Source of the DNA: Mytilus edulis
Taxonomy: Eukaryota > Mollusca > Bivalvia > Mytilida > Mytilidae
Assembly (NCBI RefSeq): GCF_963676685.1
Contig: NC_092346.1
Coordinates: 25,123,133 to 25,187,132 of the forward strand
Direction: 5' to 3'
DNA: 64,000 bases
Below the pieces are notes generated by a model. That model was not told the DNA's origin. It worked only from the letters and a program-made list of their open reading frames with translations, and searched no databases. The position numbers and the translations under genes were made by a program. Shown in pieces: positions 48,599 through 60,126 of the stretch; position 1 is the stretch's first letter; each line of letters opens with the position of its first letter.

Positions 48599-48673
48599 TA
48601 AGCGAGATTCGAACTCTTTCTTCAAAATCATCATTTATTAGAAGTTCTATGCTCTACTGATGGAGCTACGGTG
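48599..48673 (-). pseudogene. tRNA-like sequence (Arg-TCT-like anticodon loop), degenerate
   Basis: On the minus strand: GTAGCTCCATCAGTAGAGCA (D-arm and A-box-like), ACTTCTAATA anticodon loop, AGAGTTCGAATCTCGC (T-arm, B box). The acceptor stem does not pair well and the extra arm region is odd, so I take it as a tRNA pseudogene or SINE head. Confidence 0.5.
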
Positions 48674-49221
48674 ATACTTATCAATATAACTCTTATTAAG
48701 AAGGTATATAGGTACAATTTATCGGTGTAACCATTTTTTCTTCAAAAAGTTGTTTTTTATGTAATAAGGACACACTAAACCAATTTCATTTTTGAGACAA
48801 AAAGTAGTATGAATAACAACAGTCATAAAAAGCATAACTTTTTGTTGGTTTGGAATGTCCTTCTAGGGGGATTCCCTGTTTTTTCCACCTAAAAACACCC
48901 GAAAATCCGCATATTGGACTTTCATCCCTTTTGAGGGTTAAATTAACTATTGATCACACATATCATAATATATGTAAATCGATATATTGATCAAAAAGCA
49001 TTTATATTTTTTGTTTTTATAGTAAATTTTATTCTGTCGGCACTTTTTGAAATTGGCCCTTCTGTGAAAAAAATCCTCGGCAAATTGGCCCTACCTCTTT
49101 TTATGAAACTTATACGCAACCACAAAACACAAGTCAAGTTTGAATTTTGTTGGCGTCACTTTTACCATTCTAGATGTAAAGGGGTGAAATTTTCAGTATA
49201 CCCTATCAAGTATATATACCT

Positions 49222-49979
49222 TCTATAATACTAAAATTACGAGGTCCAATTTGTCAGCCGTCATCACGTAAAAACGACGAATCAAAGAATTCAAATTTAT
49301 ATATAACTAATATAGTACAAAGGTGTAGATTAAAAATTATACCACTCCAGGCCCTTTTGTTTTCCACGTAATTAATATTGCCAATAATTAAGAAGTTCCG
49401 GGTCGAGTCCGATACCGATACCAATAGTATATTCACCTGTTACCTATTACCTTATCTGTACGTTCCGCATATCAGGCGCACCACCAAACGGTGTATTCAG
49501 GATTAATATGCTATATACACGGATCATAATCACAGGGTTGACACTACTAAATTGTCAAATTGTTACCTATTGTAGTATTTTAATCAGTAAGACTTTCTAA
49601 GATAACAATACGATTACTAAAATTCTGTGACTAAAAATAAGGCGTATAGGTACAGTTTTCAATTTGTTAGCGGGCATGGCGTAAAATAGCGAATCAAAGA
49701 ATTCAACTTTATTTATAACTAATATTAAAAGGACAATGCTGTTAATTAAAAAATATTCCATTCCAGGAACTTTTGCTTTCTAAATAATTAATATTACCAA
49801 TAATTGATAAGTTCCAGTTCGACGGGTTCAAACAGAAAGACTTTGATAGCAGAGAAAACTTTGTATCTTATAATCGGCATGACTTTATCAGATGACCATT
49901 CTAATACTAAAATAAGGCTTGCGCAAAGTTATATACTTTAATTCAGTCACGGACCCGCGATATCACGGGTGTGTTCTAG
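49222..49979 (+). mobile_element. Helitron-like non-autonomous element B, 758 bp
   Basis: Starts TCTATAATACTAAAATTACG; ends with the near-palindrome ACCCGCGATATCACGGGT (49953-49970), then GTGTTCTAG before a T. The left third and a later part (about 49670-49830) are diverged copies of each other. No Rep/helicase coding. Confidence 0.75.
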
Positions 49980-50747
49980 TACTCTATATATATATACGAA
50001 TATATGAAAACTGTTGTTTCCTATTTGTGTTTGTAACAATGTATACTGTATTGTTTCGTATATTTGTAAAAATAGTATTATAATTCTCATTCTAATAAAA
50101 AAAAAATCACCATGCTCCTTGCATGCAGTTGTCAATATCGTCGGGTATAAGAACTACGACATTTTGAATCAAGCGTTAGAATTAGTAGAAGAGACAAAAG
50201 ATGAAGGTTATATTACAATCAGAAGTACGTATACCTGTTTAATTAAGTGAATCATAAATGTATTTTATATATGTTACGGTTTCATAAAAAAAATTAAAAA
50301 AAACTCTTCTCAAGAATAAACCGACATTATTTTTTGGAAATACTGAGGGAAAGGTGCGTCTTGATTAGAAAACCCGACGACCGGACAAGCTAAACATACA
50401 AAAATACAGATTGAATGTTTAAGAACTCCCCTCTTTTGGTCGATCCTGAGGGGGGAAAGGTCCGGGAGTTAGAATCCCCCTCTATTTTAAAGATCAATGC
50501 AAGGAATAAAGACATATGTCTGGGATCAAAATTCTTTAAGGAAAAAAGAATTTAAAAGATTTTTTTTATTCAAAAGTAGATACTTAATATTTTTTCGCTA
50601 TTGGAAATGTGTTTCTTTTTAATCCAGAAACAACTTGTAGTGAACACTATTAATAGTCATGTATCGATAATTGTTACAAACTAAAACCGAGGGAAACACA
50701 TAAAAAATATGAGGAAAACAACGGAACAACAGAAACACTGAAATTAC

Positions 50748-50975
50748 GACGCTAGATTAAAACTGATGAGGAAAGGTAACACCCGACCACTAAAAGCTCT
50801 TTTATAGAGCCTAGGTGGTCGAGTGGTCTAGCACGTCGGGCACAGTGGAGGCGGTTTGGTGCCACGATATCTCAGTAGCATGAGTTCGAATCCCGGCGAG
50901 GGAAGAGCAAAAAGTTTACGAAAGCAAATTTACATATCTAACATTGTTGCGCTGATGTTTAGACGAATTACATGT
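50748..50975 (+). mobile_element. tRNA-derived SINE (copy 1)
   Basis: CGCTAGATTAAAACTGATG, then GAGCCTAGGTGGTCGAGTGG (A box), GAGTTCGAATCCCGGCGAGG (B box), and an end CTGATGTTTAGACGA. The tRNA-like part resembles a Ser/Leu-type tRNA and lies about 65 bp inside the shared sequence. Confidence 0.75.
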
Positions 50976-51214
50976 TTATGTCGTGTGAACATGTTATTAT
51001 TTTGTGCAGGTTAATACCTGTACAAACATTTGATATAAGTAATTACTTGTATGAAGCTATCTAACAGGTTATTATCATTGTATAATATGTTTAATGTTGA
51101 TTTATCTGAATAAATATTGTTTAAACTAACAGGTTATTACTTGTTATATATAAAACATAAACATTAAAACGGTCTTAAGATTTAGAAGTATAGAAATATA
51201 AGAATGTGTCCCCA

Positions 51215-52175
51215 GTACACGCATGCCCCATCTGCACTATCGTTTTCTATGTTCAGTGGACCGTGAAAATGGAGTAAAAACTCTAATTTGGCATTAAAAT
51301 TAGAAAGATTATATCATAGGGAACAACTATAATACTAAAATGACGAGGTCCAATTTATCAGCCGTCATGGGGTAAAAACGACAAATCAAAGAATTCAATT
51401 TAATATATATCCAATATAGGACAATGGTGTTGATTAAAAATTACAGCACTCTTCCACATAATTAATATTCACCTGTTACCTATTAGCTTATCGGTACGTT
51501 TCTCATCTCACAGGCGCACCACCAAACAGTGTATTTCGGATTTTGCCATGTACACGGGTCATAGTCACAGGGTTGACACTACTAAATTCAATCATTGTCA
51601 AATTGTTCCCTATTCTAGTATTTTAAGCAGTAAGACTTTCTAAGATGACAATACAAGTACTAAAAATCTGGACTTAAAATAAGGCGTATAGGTACAGTTT
51701 TCAATTTGTTAGCGGGCATGACATAAAACAGCGAATCAAAGAATTCAACTTTATTTATAACTAAATTAATAAATATAGGACAATGCTGTTGATTAAAAAA
51801 TACTCCATTCCAGGACCTTTTGTTTTCAATTAATATTACCAATAATTGATAAGTTCCTGGTCGATGGGTTCAAACAGACAGATTTTGAAAGCAGAGAACA
51901 CTTATTTACAGTGCATCTTATAATCGGCATGACTTTATCAGATGGCAATCCCAATACTAAAATAAGGAGTAGGCATAGTTATATACTTTAATTCAGTCAC
52001 AGGCCCGCGATATCACGGGTGTGTTCTAGTGTGTACTAAGTTTCAAATTGATTGGACTTCAACTTCATCAAAAGCTACCTTGACCAAAAACTTTAACCTG
52101 AATGGGACAGACGAACGGACGAAGGGACGCACATACCAAAAAACATAATGCCCATTAATAAGGCATAAAAAGTGA
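51215..52175 (-). repeat. ATGCCCCACC dispersed repeat (copy 5), split by Helitron C
   Basis: Left part AATGTGTCCCCAGTACACGC to CATAGGGAACA, right part TGTGTACTAAGTTTCAAATT to AACATAATGCCCATTAATAA. The two halves join exactly across the insertion. Confidence 0.85.
51326..52029 (+). mobile_element. Helitron-like non-autonomous element C, 704 bp
   Basis: Starts ACTATAATACTAAAATGACG (first base changed from TC...), ends CGCGATATCACGGGT then GTGTTCTAG. Inserted between A and T of GGGAACA/TGTGTAC in an older repeat with no target duplication. Confidence 0.85.
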
Positions 52176-52189
52176 TTTTTGGAAATTGC

Positions 52190-54575
52190 TGGCAATGGTT
52201 TAGTTTAAAAAATCAAAACAGTGATTTAAATACATATTTAAAATAATACACGTCAATAACCTATTTGAAATAATACACATATACAGTTGCAAACTTTCCA
52301 GAGGTGCTATCCAGCACTTTGATTTCTTCTTACTGTCTAAAGAAAAATATCCAATCCATGTACAATGGAAGTAATGATTTTATAGGAATGATATTGATCC
52401 AAAATGAAAAAGCAAGAAAAGCTGCTCAATTAATTTGAAAGTATGTAAATTTTTTGCCGCTCTTGTGAGAGTAAAAAGGGTGAGACTTGGGCATGCTATT
52501 CCTGGAGGTGTCTGCAATGTGTTGTTCACTTTGTGATTTTCAAATTGAAAGGGACCAAAAAAGCATCATAAAGTCCCCTTTAAATGAAGGATTATCCAGG
52601 ATTGATACTTTTTTCAACCACTTAGGATTCTCAACATTTTTCCAAAGGCATTTCTGAACACTTTGGAAGTTGACATGTTGTAGCATCCTGTAAAATTTGA
52701 CAAAGGCTGTTAGTTTTTTATGAATTCATGTTTTAAACCTACTGACAGAAAATATGCTTTATTTGAACATAGCCTTTGTAGCAGTACCCGAAAACACTGA
52801 TTGCAGTAAAACAAAACAAAATGAAAAACAAGAAATGGCCAAAAATTCACAATTTTTTAACACAAACTTCTGAGAAACAAAACATGCAAGCATTGCAGTA
52901 AACCATAACAATTATAAGCTAAGATAGATAAGATAAGATATATTTATTTTCAATAGTGGACCCATTACAGGCATAATTAGTACATTGGTTTTTTTTTATC
53001 ACACAATTGCAATGGACAATAAACAAAAATAAAAATAGAAATACGTTTGACAAAAAACATGAAATATAAATTGAGTTAATAATACATCGTCATGTAGTCA
53101 CATATCAAAACCTGTATGTTTAGTGATTATTGACCATACACCAGAAGCAGCATCACATCCATTATAGAAAAAAACTTCCAGTTAAGTCCTTCCTCATGGC
53201 TGATGCATATGAGCAAATATTATATTGTTCATATGCAGGATTCACCATGGGCAGGTGCTTAAAGGACACTCAAGCCTATTCACAGAATTCTGAAAAATGT
53301 AAACATTTTACAACACAAACATAAACTAATATTTAAAAAGATTATAATAACATTAAAAAGACTGATATATGCCATTTTGGTCTTGATCAGAATAAGCTTC
53401 AATCTTAAATGTTTCCCTGATTAAAATGACCAATGACCACTGAGGCTCTTGCTCTGAGTATAGAAAATTGTGGATTCTATCCCTGGCTTGTTCAAAACAA
53501 GATCATTAAAGTTGGCATCTGCTCCTTCACCATGAATCGCACAGCATTTAGGAGAAAGTACAAAACATATTAACTTTGAGTCAGAACAATTCAAGCAGGG
53601 AATGGTTACACGTTAGACCTACCTTACGAGCTTTTGTGTTAGAAATGCCTTCCATGTCCTGGTTTTGTGCAAATTCTGGTTTATGCACTGACAATTCTGT
53701 TTTGAAGGACATCCTGTGCCTAAAATATTTGTGAAGTTTTCCAAGGAAAAGGTTTTCATCAATTGTCTTAAGTGTGACCATTTTAAAAGTATGAATATGA
53801 ATTTCAAGAAAATTCTCAGACCGTGAAAAAAATATTTTTGTATGTTTATAGCACTGACGCCAGACACATATGATATTAATTATACAGATTATAAAGGTTG
53901 TAAGGTGTAGGTTTTGGAGTGAAATAAAGACATTCAGGTTGTCAGCAATTCACAGGGATCAAGGTTATGAAATCACCCCTAAAACGTGAGAAAAAAGAAT
54001 CCCATTGTCCTTGCATTGTGCAATCACTAAAATTTTACATCTATCTGTTTGCAATCTAAATAATGTTAAAGAAAAAAAATTGAGTTGCACATGTCACAAA
54101 CTAGATGTCCTAAAAATCATTTAATGACACATGACTTAGTTCACCACATAGGGAAATTGAGAAAAGTTAAACAATTTAAATATTATATTTTGAATTAGGA
54201 CAACCTGTGTATAATCCTATGAAAGAGAAATTGAAGGAAAACTGGAATTTACACACGTCACAACATTCACTGACATAAAAGACTAAACTTTTTTGATACA
54301 AATCGTCAATCTGTGTGCATTTTTGCACTTTACAAACGTGTATGTAATGTTGGAGAAATGCATACCACAAACTATGTGTACCTTCTATGAGTTAAGAACA
54401 AAAGAATAATGGTCGTTACTGAACATGTCACTTCTTTTGACCAAGAAAACATTGTTATATTGCAAATATGCATATAATGTCTGCCACTGGACCATGATAT
54501 ATATCATGTGACCGGTGACAACAAGATGAATGCATTTGTGATTTTGATTCTTATATTTACCTTTATCATAATAGA
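52190..54575. other. No recognised gene; GATA-type microsatellite
   Basis: A short (GATAA)n-like stretch at 52923-52945. An exon-like minus-strand frame at 53623-53781 is treated under findings. Otherwise AT-rich. Confidence 0.35.
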
Positions 54576-54579
54576 TATA

Positions 54580-54795
54580 AGAAGATGTGGTGTGTGTGCC
54601 AATGAGACAACTCTCCATCCAAATAACAATTTTAAAAAAAGTAAACCATTATAGGTCAATGTACGGCCTTCAACACGGAGCCTTGGCTCACACCGAACAA
54701 CAAGCTATAAAGGTCCCCAAATTACCAGTGTAAAACCGTTCAAACGGGAAAACCAACGGGGTCTAATCTATATAAAATAAAAAAAACGAGAAACA
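54580..54795 (-). repeat. Dispersed retroelement-tail repeat, minus strand
   Basis: AAGATGTGGTGTGTGTGCCA, AATGAGACAACTCTCCATCC, AAACCATTATAGGTCAATGT, followed by (GAAACGA)n. Confidence 0.75.
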
Positions 54796-55249
54796 AGAAA
54801 CGAGAAACGAGAAACACATATAAATTACATAAATCCTGACTTAGGACAGGTGATAGTTTTCTCAGTTCCAAACATTCATTAATATAAATAGCAATATTTT
54901 TTCAAAACCTCTAGGTTTTCTTGAATAAAAAGCCAATTAAATTTGGCCATTGTGCTAAACTTAACATATTAAAATATTATCATAAAATTCTTTTCTTAAA
55001 ACGTTATAAAGGGGACACTGACATAAAATGTTCTTCGTCCTTCAACTTTATCTAAGGTGCATTTTTTACCATATTCTTTGTGATTTATCTATATAGTTTT
55101 TAGCATATCTATCTGTCTCTACTTTAAGGGGATGTGCACTTATTCTGATCTTGCTCAATGCTTGTCTATCTTTAAATTTCTTTTAATTGCAGATATTTTT
55201 CTGTACCAAAAAAATGTTTAATTGAAAAATAGGTCAAGAGTTTGAATGT

Positions 55250-56176
55250 AGGACAGAAAGTCACAGGACAAAAAGTCACAGACAAAAAGTCACGGACAAA
55301 AAGTCACAGGACAAAAAGTCACAATTCATTTTTTCTGATTATTTTCTTTGAATAAAAAAAAAGCTTATTTCTACAAAAATATTTTTGTATTTTTCTTGAA
55401 CTATTGTATATAAACCAACTTGGTTAACAAAATTTATCAAAAAAATGTCAAAGATGAACAAAAATAATTGTTTAAAAAACAAAATGTCAGAGTGACTTGG
55501 CACTTAAATGGCTTCATGGTGCCCAGAAATCTTCCTTTTGCATGATTAATAATTATAGTATAACTAATCGCCGTATTTGAATATCAAAAATAAGACAACG
55601 CGTGACCGAACGACGCATGGATTAAACGAGTGCGCAGCACGAGTTTAATCCATAGCGGCGTTCGGTCACAAGTTGTCTTATTTTTGATATTCAAATACGG
55701 CGATTAGTTATTCTTTTTATTACATTGGCAAATGGCTTTTTTTTTTATGAAATTAATGTAGAAAATATAAGGAACTATATCTTTTTCCTACGCATTGACA
55801 ATTTGTTTTGATCCGACGTTATCGACGTCTTGACAACACCTATTGTTGTATGACGTCAGAGAGTGAAATAACCACGTTTATTTCACATGTGAAATTATCG
55901 GTTTTTATCTAACTGGGAAATCAGTGTAATTCATTGCAACCAATGTAATAAAATTAAATAAATCTTCATTTTTCAAATATAATAACACATTGCCTAAACT
56001 TTTTAATATGAATACAGCTGTATATGTATTAAAAAGGAATTATTTCAAGATATTTCTCTTATATATCAAAAGAATTGTCAACATATTATTTGTGACTTTT
56101 TGTCCTGTGACTTTTTGTCCTACCAAATTTGTGACTTTATGTCCTGTGACTTTTTGTCCTGTGACTTTCTGTCCGT
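55250..56176. mobile_element. Element with terminal arrays of GTCACAGGACAAAAA, ~927 bp
   Basis: Left end: GGACAGAAAGTCACAGGACA and four more GACAAAAAGTCAC units (55250-55320). Right end: TGTGACTTTTTGTCC units in reverse, ending GTGACTTTCTGTCC (56090-56176). A second, inner hairpin lies at 55561-55710. No protein recognised. Confidence 0.8.
55561..55710. repeat. 150-bp foldback inside the GTCACAGGACAAAAA element
   Basis: TAACTAATCGCCGTATTTGA at left pairs with TCAAATACGGCGATTAGTTA at right. The arms continue through AAATAAGACAAC and GTGACCGAACG to a loop with GAGTGCGCAGCACGAG. Confidence 0.85.
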
Positions 56177-56433
56177 TTACCAAGAGTTTAACTCTACCTG
56201 ATTTAACAGTATTTTCTCTACATTCTTTCCAATGATTATGAAAACCTGTACATAATTTATTCTTAACTATAGTACATAAACGGCCAACACTTACATTTAA
56301 GTTTGGTAAGTCTAGTTCTTTCTGTCATTAAATAGTCAATACTAGAAAACCATGTAGTGATATTGTTTGCATGTAATTTTTTATTACAAATATATGCGTC
56401 ATATAATAAACCATCCTCTGTGTTCTCTATTAA

Positions 56434-56899
56434 AGGGACGACATCAAAAGATCGATGTAGGATTAAAAAACTAAAATCGAATAGTTTGGGGATGGGGTCA
56501 AAAAATTTGTCCAGAAAAAAAAACCATAGCCCCCCCCCCTAGAAAATCAAATGGTTGCTGCCTAAGGGACGACATCAAAAGATCGATGTAGGATTAAAAA
56601 AAAATTGTCCAGAAAAAAAACAATAGCCCCCCCCCCCAGAAAATCAAATGGTTGCTGCCTAAGGGACGACATCAAAAGATCGATGTAGGATTAAAAAACT
56701 TAAATCGAATAGTTTGGGGATGGGGGGTCAACATTGTTGCAAGTTTTGTTAATCTGAAATCGATTTTACATATATCCATATAGGTAAATCAATTTTTCTC
56801 AAATAAAGTTAAGAGGGGGGGGGGGGGGGTAGGGGGGTCAGCGAAAAAACTATGTGAATTAAGTTTTATATCCTACATTGAACTTTTGATGTCGTCCCT
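56434..56899. mobile_element. MITE with AGGGACGACATC ends and internal partial triplication
   Basis: Left AGGGACGACATCAAAAGATC repeats at 56434, 56564 and 56662; the right end TTGATGTCGTCCCT is its inverse. C runs and AAATCAAATGGTTGCTGCCT lie between the repeats, recalling the MITE at 7019. Confidence 0.75.
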
Positions 56900-57106
56900 A
56901 ACCTATGAGCATATTTAACATTGCCAATGAAATTGAAAAAATATACAGGAAATCTTCCTAATTCAGACACAACAGCAAAATTACTTGCTTTTCTGTTAAC
57001 CCCAAGAATATATTTCATGAATTTTGTGTGCGACTTTTCAGATATGTCTTTTGAATAAACCTTTTCTAAATATAATCGTTATTCTTCTTACAGGCCACTG
57101 AAGCGG

Positions 57107-58483
57107 TCTCTAAAAACACCGCAAAGGACCTCCTTTGTGCACAAAGGAGCACAAAGGAGCACTAAGGACCCCAAAGAAGTTTATTAAGAGCACAAAGGAC
57201 CTTAATTTCCCTTTAAAGCATTAAAATATTATAATTTCTGAAGAAAAATGTAAAAAAAATAAAATATTTTCAATAAAAATTGCGATTTTTATGATGTACG
57301 ATTTGGTATAATCACCGGTATCGGTTTGGGACCGACTTTATATCCGGGCTATATGATAGCTCATGTATGTGAATTTTTAAATAGTTTTAATATGATATTA
57401 ATGATAAAAACGTCATTTATTATTTTTAATATTTTGTTGTAATATTTTTTAAGAAAGTCATGTGTTCTGTAATGGGTACGGATATGCATAATATTACGAC
57501 CCTTTTCTATAAGATTTTACTTAGTAATACATTCATGAATTAGAAAATATTGAGAAAACACAAACATATGATATAAATACAGACTGGGTAATAAACCGAA
57601 CAAAAATAAAGCAAACATTGTTGGTCAAGATTTCGACTCGAGCATTAATAAGGATTGTTTCATGAAGACTTGATAGCACTTGGGATGAAAAAACGTTATA
57701 AATTCTTTACAGTTAATTATTAGCGTTAAAAGACTGTCTTTAAAAACAATTACATTCAGAAAATAATAAAATATGTATTTTTAAATTATAAATAGACATA
57801 TGCACAATAATAATACAAATAATATACCTACGGGTCTCGAGGCCAATACAGCAAACCTTGAATCTATACCAGTGCCAATACATAAACAGCCAATTAAAAA
57901 CACTATAAAAACATAGTGTATTTTGAAGTTTATGAAATACGGATTGACAAATTTAAACTAATTACCTACCTTTATAATTATTGCCATAGTATTCCCTTTG
58001 TGCCTTTAGAAACGTTTTCGTCATAGCAATACTGACATATTACCATACATAAGAAAGCTAGCTGATGATGAAATATGAAAGCAAAACATCGGTATCCTTA
58101 CATAATTTTCGTAGTTTTGGTAAAGTCTGTTATCTTAAAATATATTACAACAACAAAATATTAAGAATAATAAATGACGTTTTTATCATTTATACCATAT
58201 TACAACTATATAAAATTTTACATACATGAGCTTTCACTTTCCCGGATATAAAGTCGGTTCCAATCCGATATCGCTGATAACATCCAATCGTACATTATAA
58301 AAATCGCAATTTTTATTGAAATTATTTTATTTTTTTTACATTTTTCTTCAGGAATCAGAATATTTTTATGCTTTAAAGGGAATTTCAGGTCCTTTGTGCT
58401 TTTATCAAACTTTTTTAGGGTCCTTAGTGCTCCTTTGTGCTCCTTTGTGCACAAAGGAGGTCCTTTGCGGTGTTTTTAGAGAC
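57107..58483. mobile_element. Long-TIR (Mutator-like) non-autonomous element, ~1.38 kb
   Basis: Inverted arms of about 350 bp: left AACACCGCAAAGGACCTCCT and GTGCACAAAGGAGCACAAAG, mirrored at 58400-58483; inner parts also pair (GATAAAAACGTCATTTATTA at 57400 against 58170). Flanks CCACTGAAGCGG (57095-57106) and CCACTGAAGTGG (58486-58497) look like an 11-12-bp target duplication. No transposase. Confidence 0.8.
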
Positions 58484-58598
58484 CCCCACTGAAGTGGTTG
58501 AAAACATTCCCCATAGTTCACTGCCATACATTAATAAAGGTTTATAATTGTATGGTCATAAAGGTGCATTAAAGTTGTGACACTAGGATTTGATGATG

Positions 58599-58733
58599 CA
58601 GTGGCGGATCCAAGGGGGGGGGGGTGCCTTTTTTGGCCGATCAATGCATTTGAATGGAAGCATATAGTTGGAACCCCCCCCTTTTACTCTGGGTTGGGAA
58701 CCCCTCTTTTTAAAATGGCTGGATCCGCCACTG
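58599..58733. mobile_element. hAT-like MITE with intact ends, 135 bp
   Basis: CAGTGGCGGATCCA at left and TGGATCCGCCACTG at right; the interior matches 8992-9145. Flanks TGATGATG/TGATGCTA are only partly alike. Confidence 0.75.
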
Positions 58734-58739
58734 TGATGC

Positions 58740-60020
58740 TAGGCATTGTTGTAATCCAAAACAAGCTTTCGTAGAGTTTTTTTTATAGCTCATCTTTACA
58801 CTGTGTAAATTTACCACTGGATACAAATTAAGTAATTCCTATATACATTTTACACTTTCAAGCTGTTGCCCATTCAAATACACTGGACAGTCAACATGTT
58901 TTCAGGGTTTGTTAAAAATTAAAACTTTAGTTTTATTAAGGTTTACATTTAAACACCATTTTGAGCAACATAATTGTAACTTATCCATTCTATGCTTATG
59001 ACTTTCTCTACAAATCCCCAACAAATCCAGTTACGAATTCAATTTAGGGAGGCAGAGTGGTTGATCGCCAAAACAAAAATAAAATCACATTTTTTTCAAG
59101 ATATATATAATTGTTTGTGTAAAATCGTTGAAAAAATATTTTTCGCTCTGCATTAAAGCCATATGTGTGGTTTACCAGCAATACATAGCTACATCAGAAA
59201 CATCGTTCATGAAAATTTTAACAAATATTACCTACATTTCATGCTTAGTTACATCATCACAGTTTTGCATTTAAGTCAAAGATCTTTTTCACATTTTAGG
59301 TAAAGTTAGAAACATGTGTCACCCAAACATTTCTTGAAGAGAATCAACATGCATTTCATCTGATTTCTAGAGAACATGGATGAAGCTTCTTAAAATAGTG
59401 AACAAAATAGTACGCCCAATCTTGACTTGACCAGAGACATATGACTTGTACATGATTTTTTTTTATTGTTCCCAAATCTAATGCAAAAGTTAACAGAAAT
59501 TGTCTTTTTTCTTTCTCGAAAAAAATGAATATATATATATAAAATAAAAAAAAAAAAATGGAAATCATTAAAGAACGTTATCTTCAATATTTATCCGAGA
59601 TAGATTTTTTTTTGGTTGATCATTCCAATGACTAGTCATATAAATGTTGTTTACATAAAATACAATAAATCATACAAATTAAAAAAAAAAATAAAAAAAA
59701 AAAAAAAAAACATTAAATCATATTAGTTTGTTTAAATAATATTATTCAAAAGTATTTTCGATAATTGATTAATTAATTAATATATGTTTATACAGTCTAT
59801 AATCTTATATACACATGAAATCACAATGACCCATTTATGGTTTAATTGCAGGTTTATAGGTATATGATTAGGTGTGATAATTAGTGCGAAGGAAGCCATA
59901 GATTAATCTACAGGTAATTTATTCTTTGATGTCTGAGGAGAGTAGCATCTTGACAATAAACAAGGTATAATTAAGATCTGGATACTTTAATATACAGAGT
60001 TTGACAGCGTCCTGACAGCG
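58740..60020. other. AT-rich intergenic DNA upstream of the 60127 gene
   Basis: A-rich runs at 59520-59560 and 59679-59710. No repeat family recognised before the promoter elements. Confidence 0.4.
59831..59840 (+). promoter_or_regulatory. CArG box (serum response element core)
   Basis: CCATTTATGG fits CC(A/T)6GG exactly, 296 bp before the start codon. An AGGAAG motif (ETS-type core) lies about 50 bp further down at 59890. SRF plus ETS sites are typical of immediate-early genes. Chance matches are possible in AT-rich DNA. Confidence 0.4.
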
Positions 60021-60025
60021 TGTAA

Positions 60026-60035
60026 GGGGGCGGGG
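60026..60035 (+). promoter_or_regulatory. GC box (Sp/KLF type) of the 60127 gene
   Basis: GGGGGCGGGG, 10 bp upstream of the TATA box, stands out in AT-rich surroundings. Confidence 0.5.
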
Positions 60036-60045
60036 AATGTTAAGG

Positions 60046-60054
60046 TATATATTT
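60046..60054 (+). promoter_or_regulatory. TATA box of the 60127 gene
   Basis: TATATATTT, 73 bp before the start codon, with a short A/T-rich leader after it. The spacing would give a 5' UTR of about 45-50 nt. Confidence 0.55.
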
Positions 60055-60126
60055 CATTCACCCTTTCAGGAATTTATTCACTCTTCTTCGTACCTTGAAA
60101 AAATACACTGCCTAATTATTGTTAAA

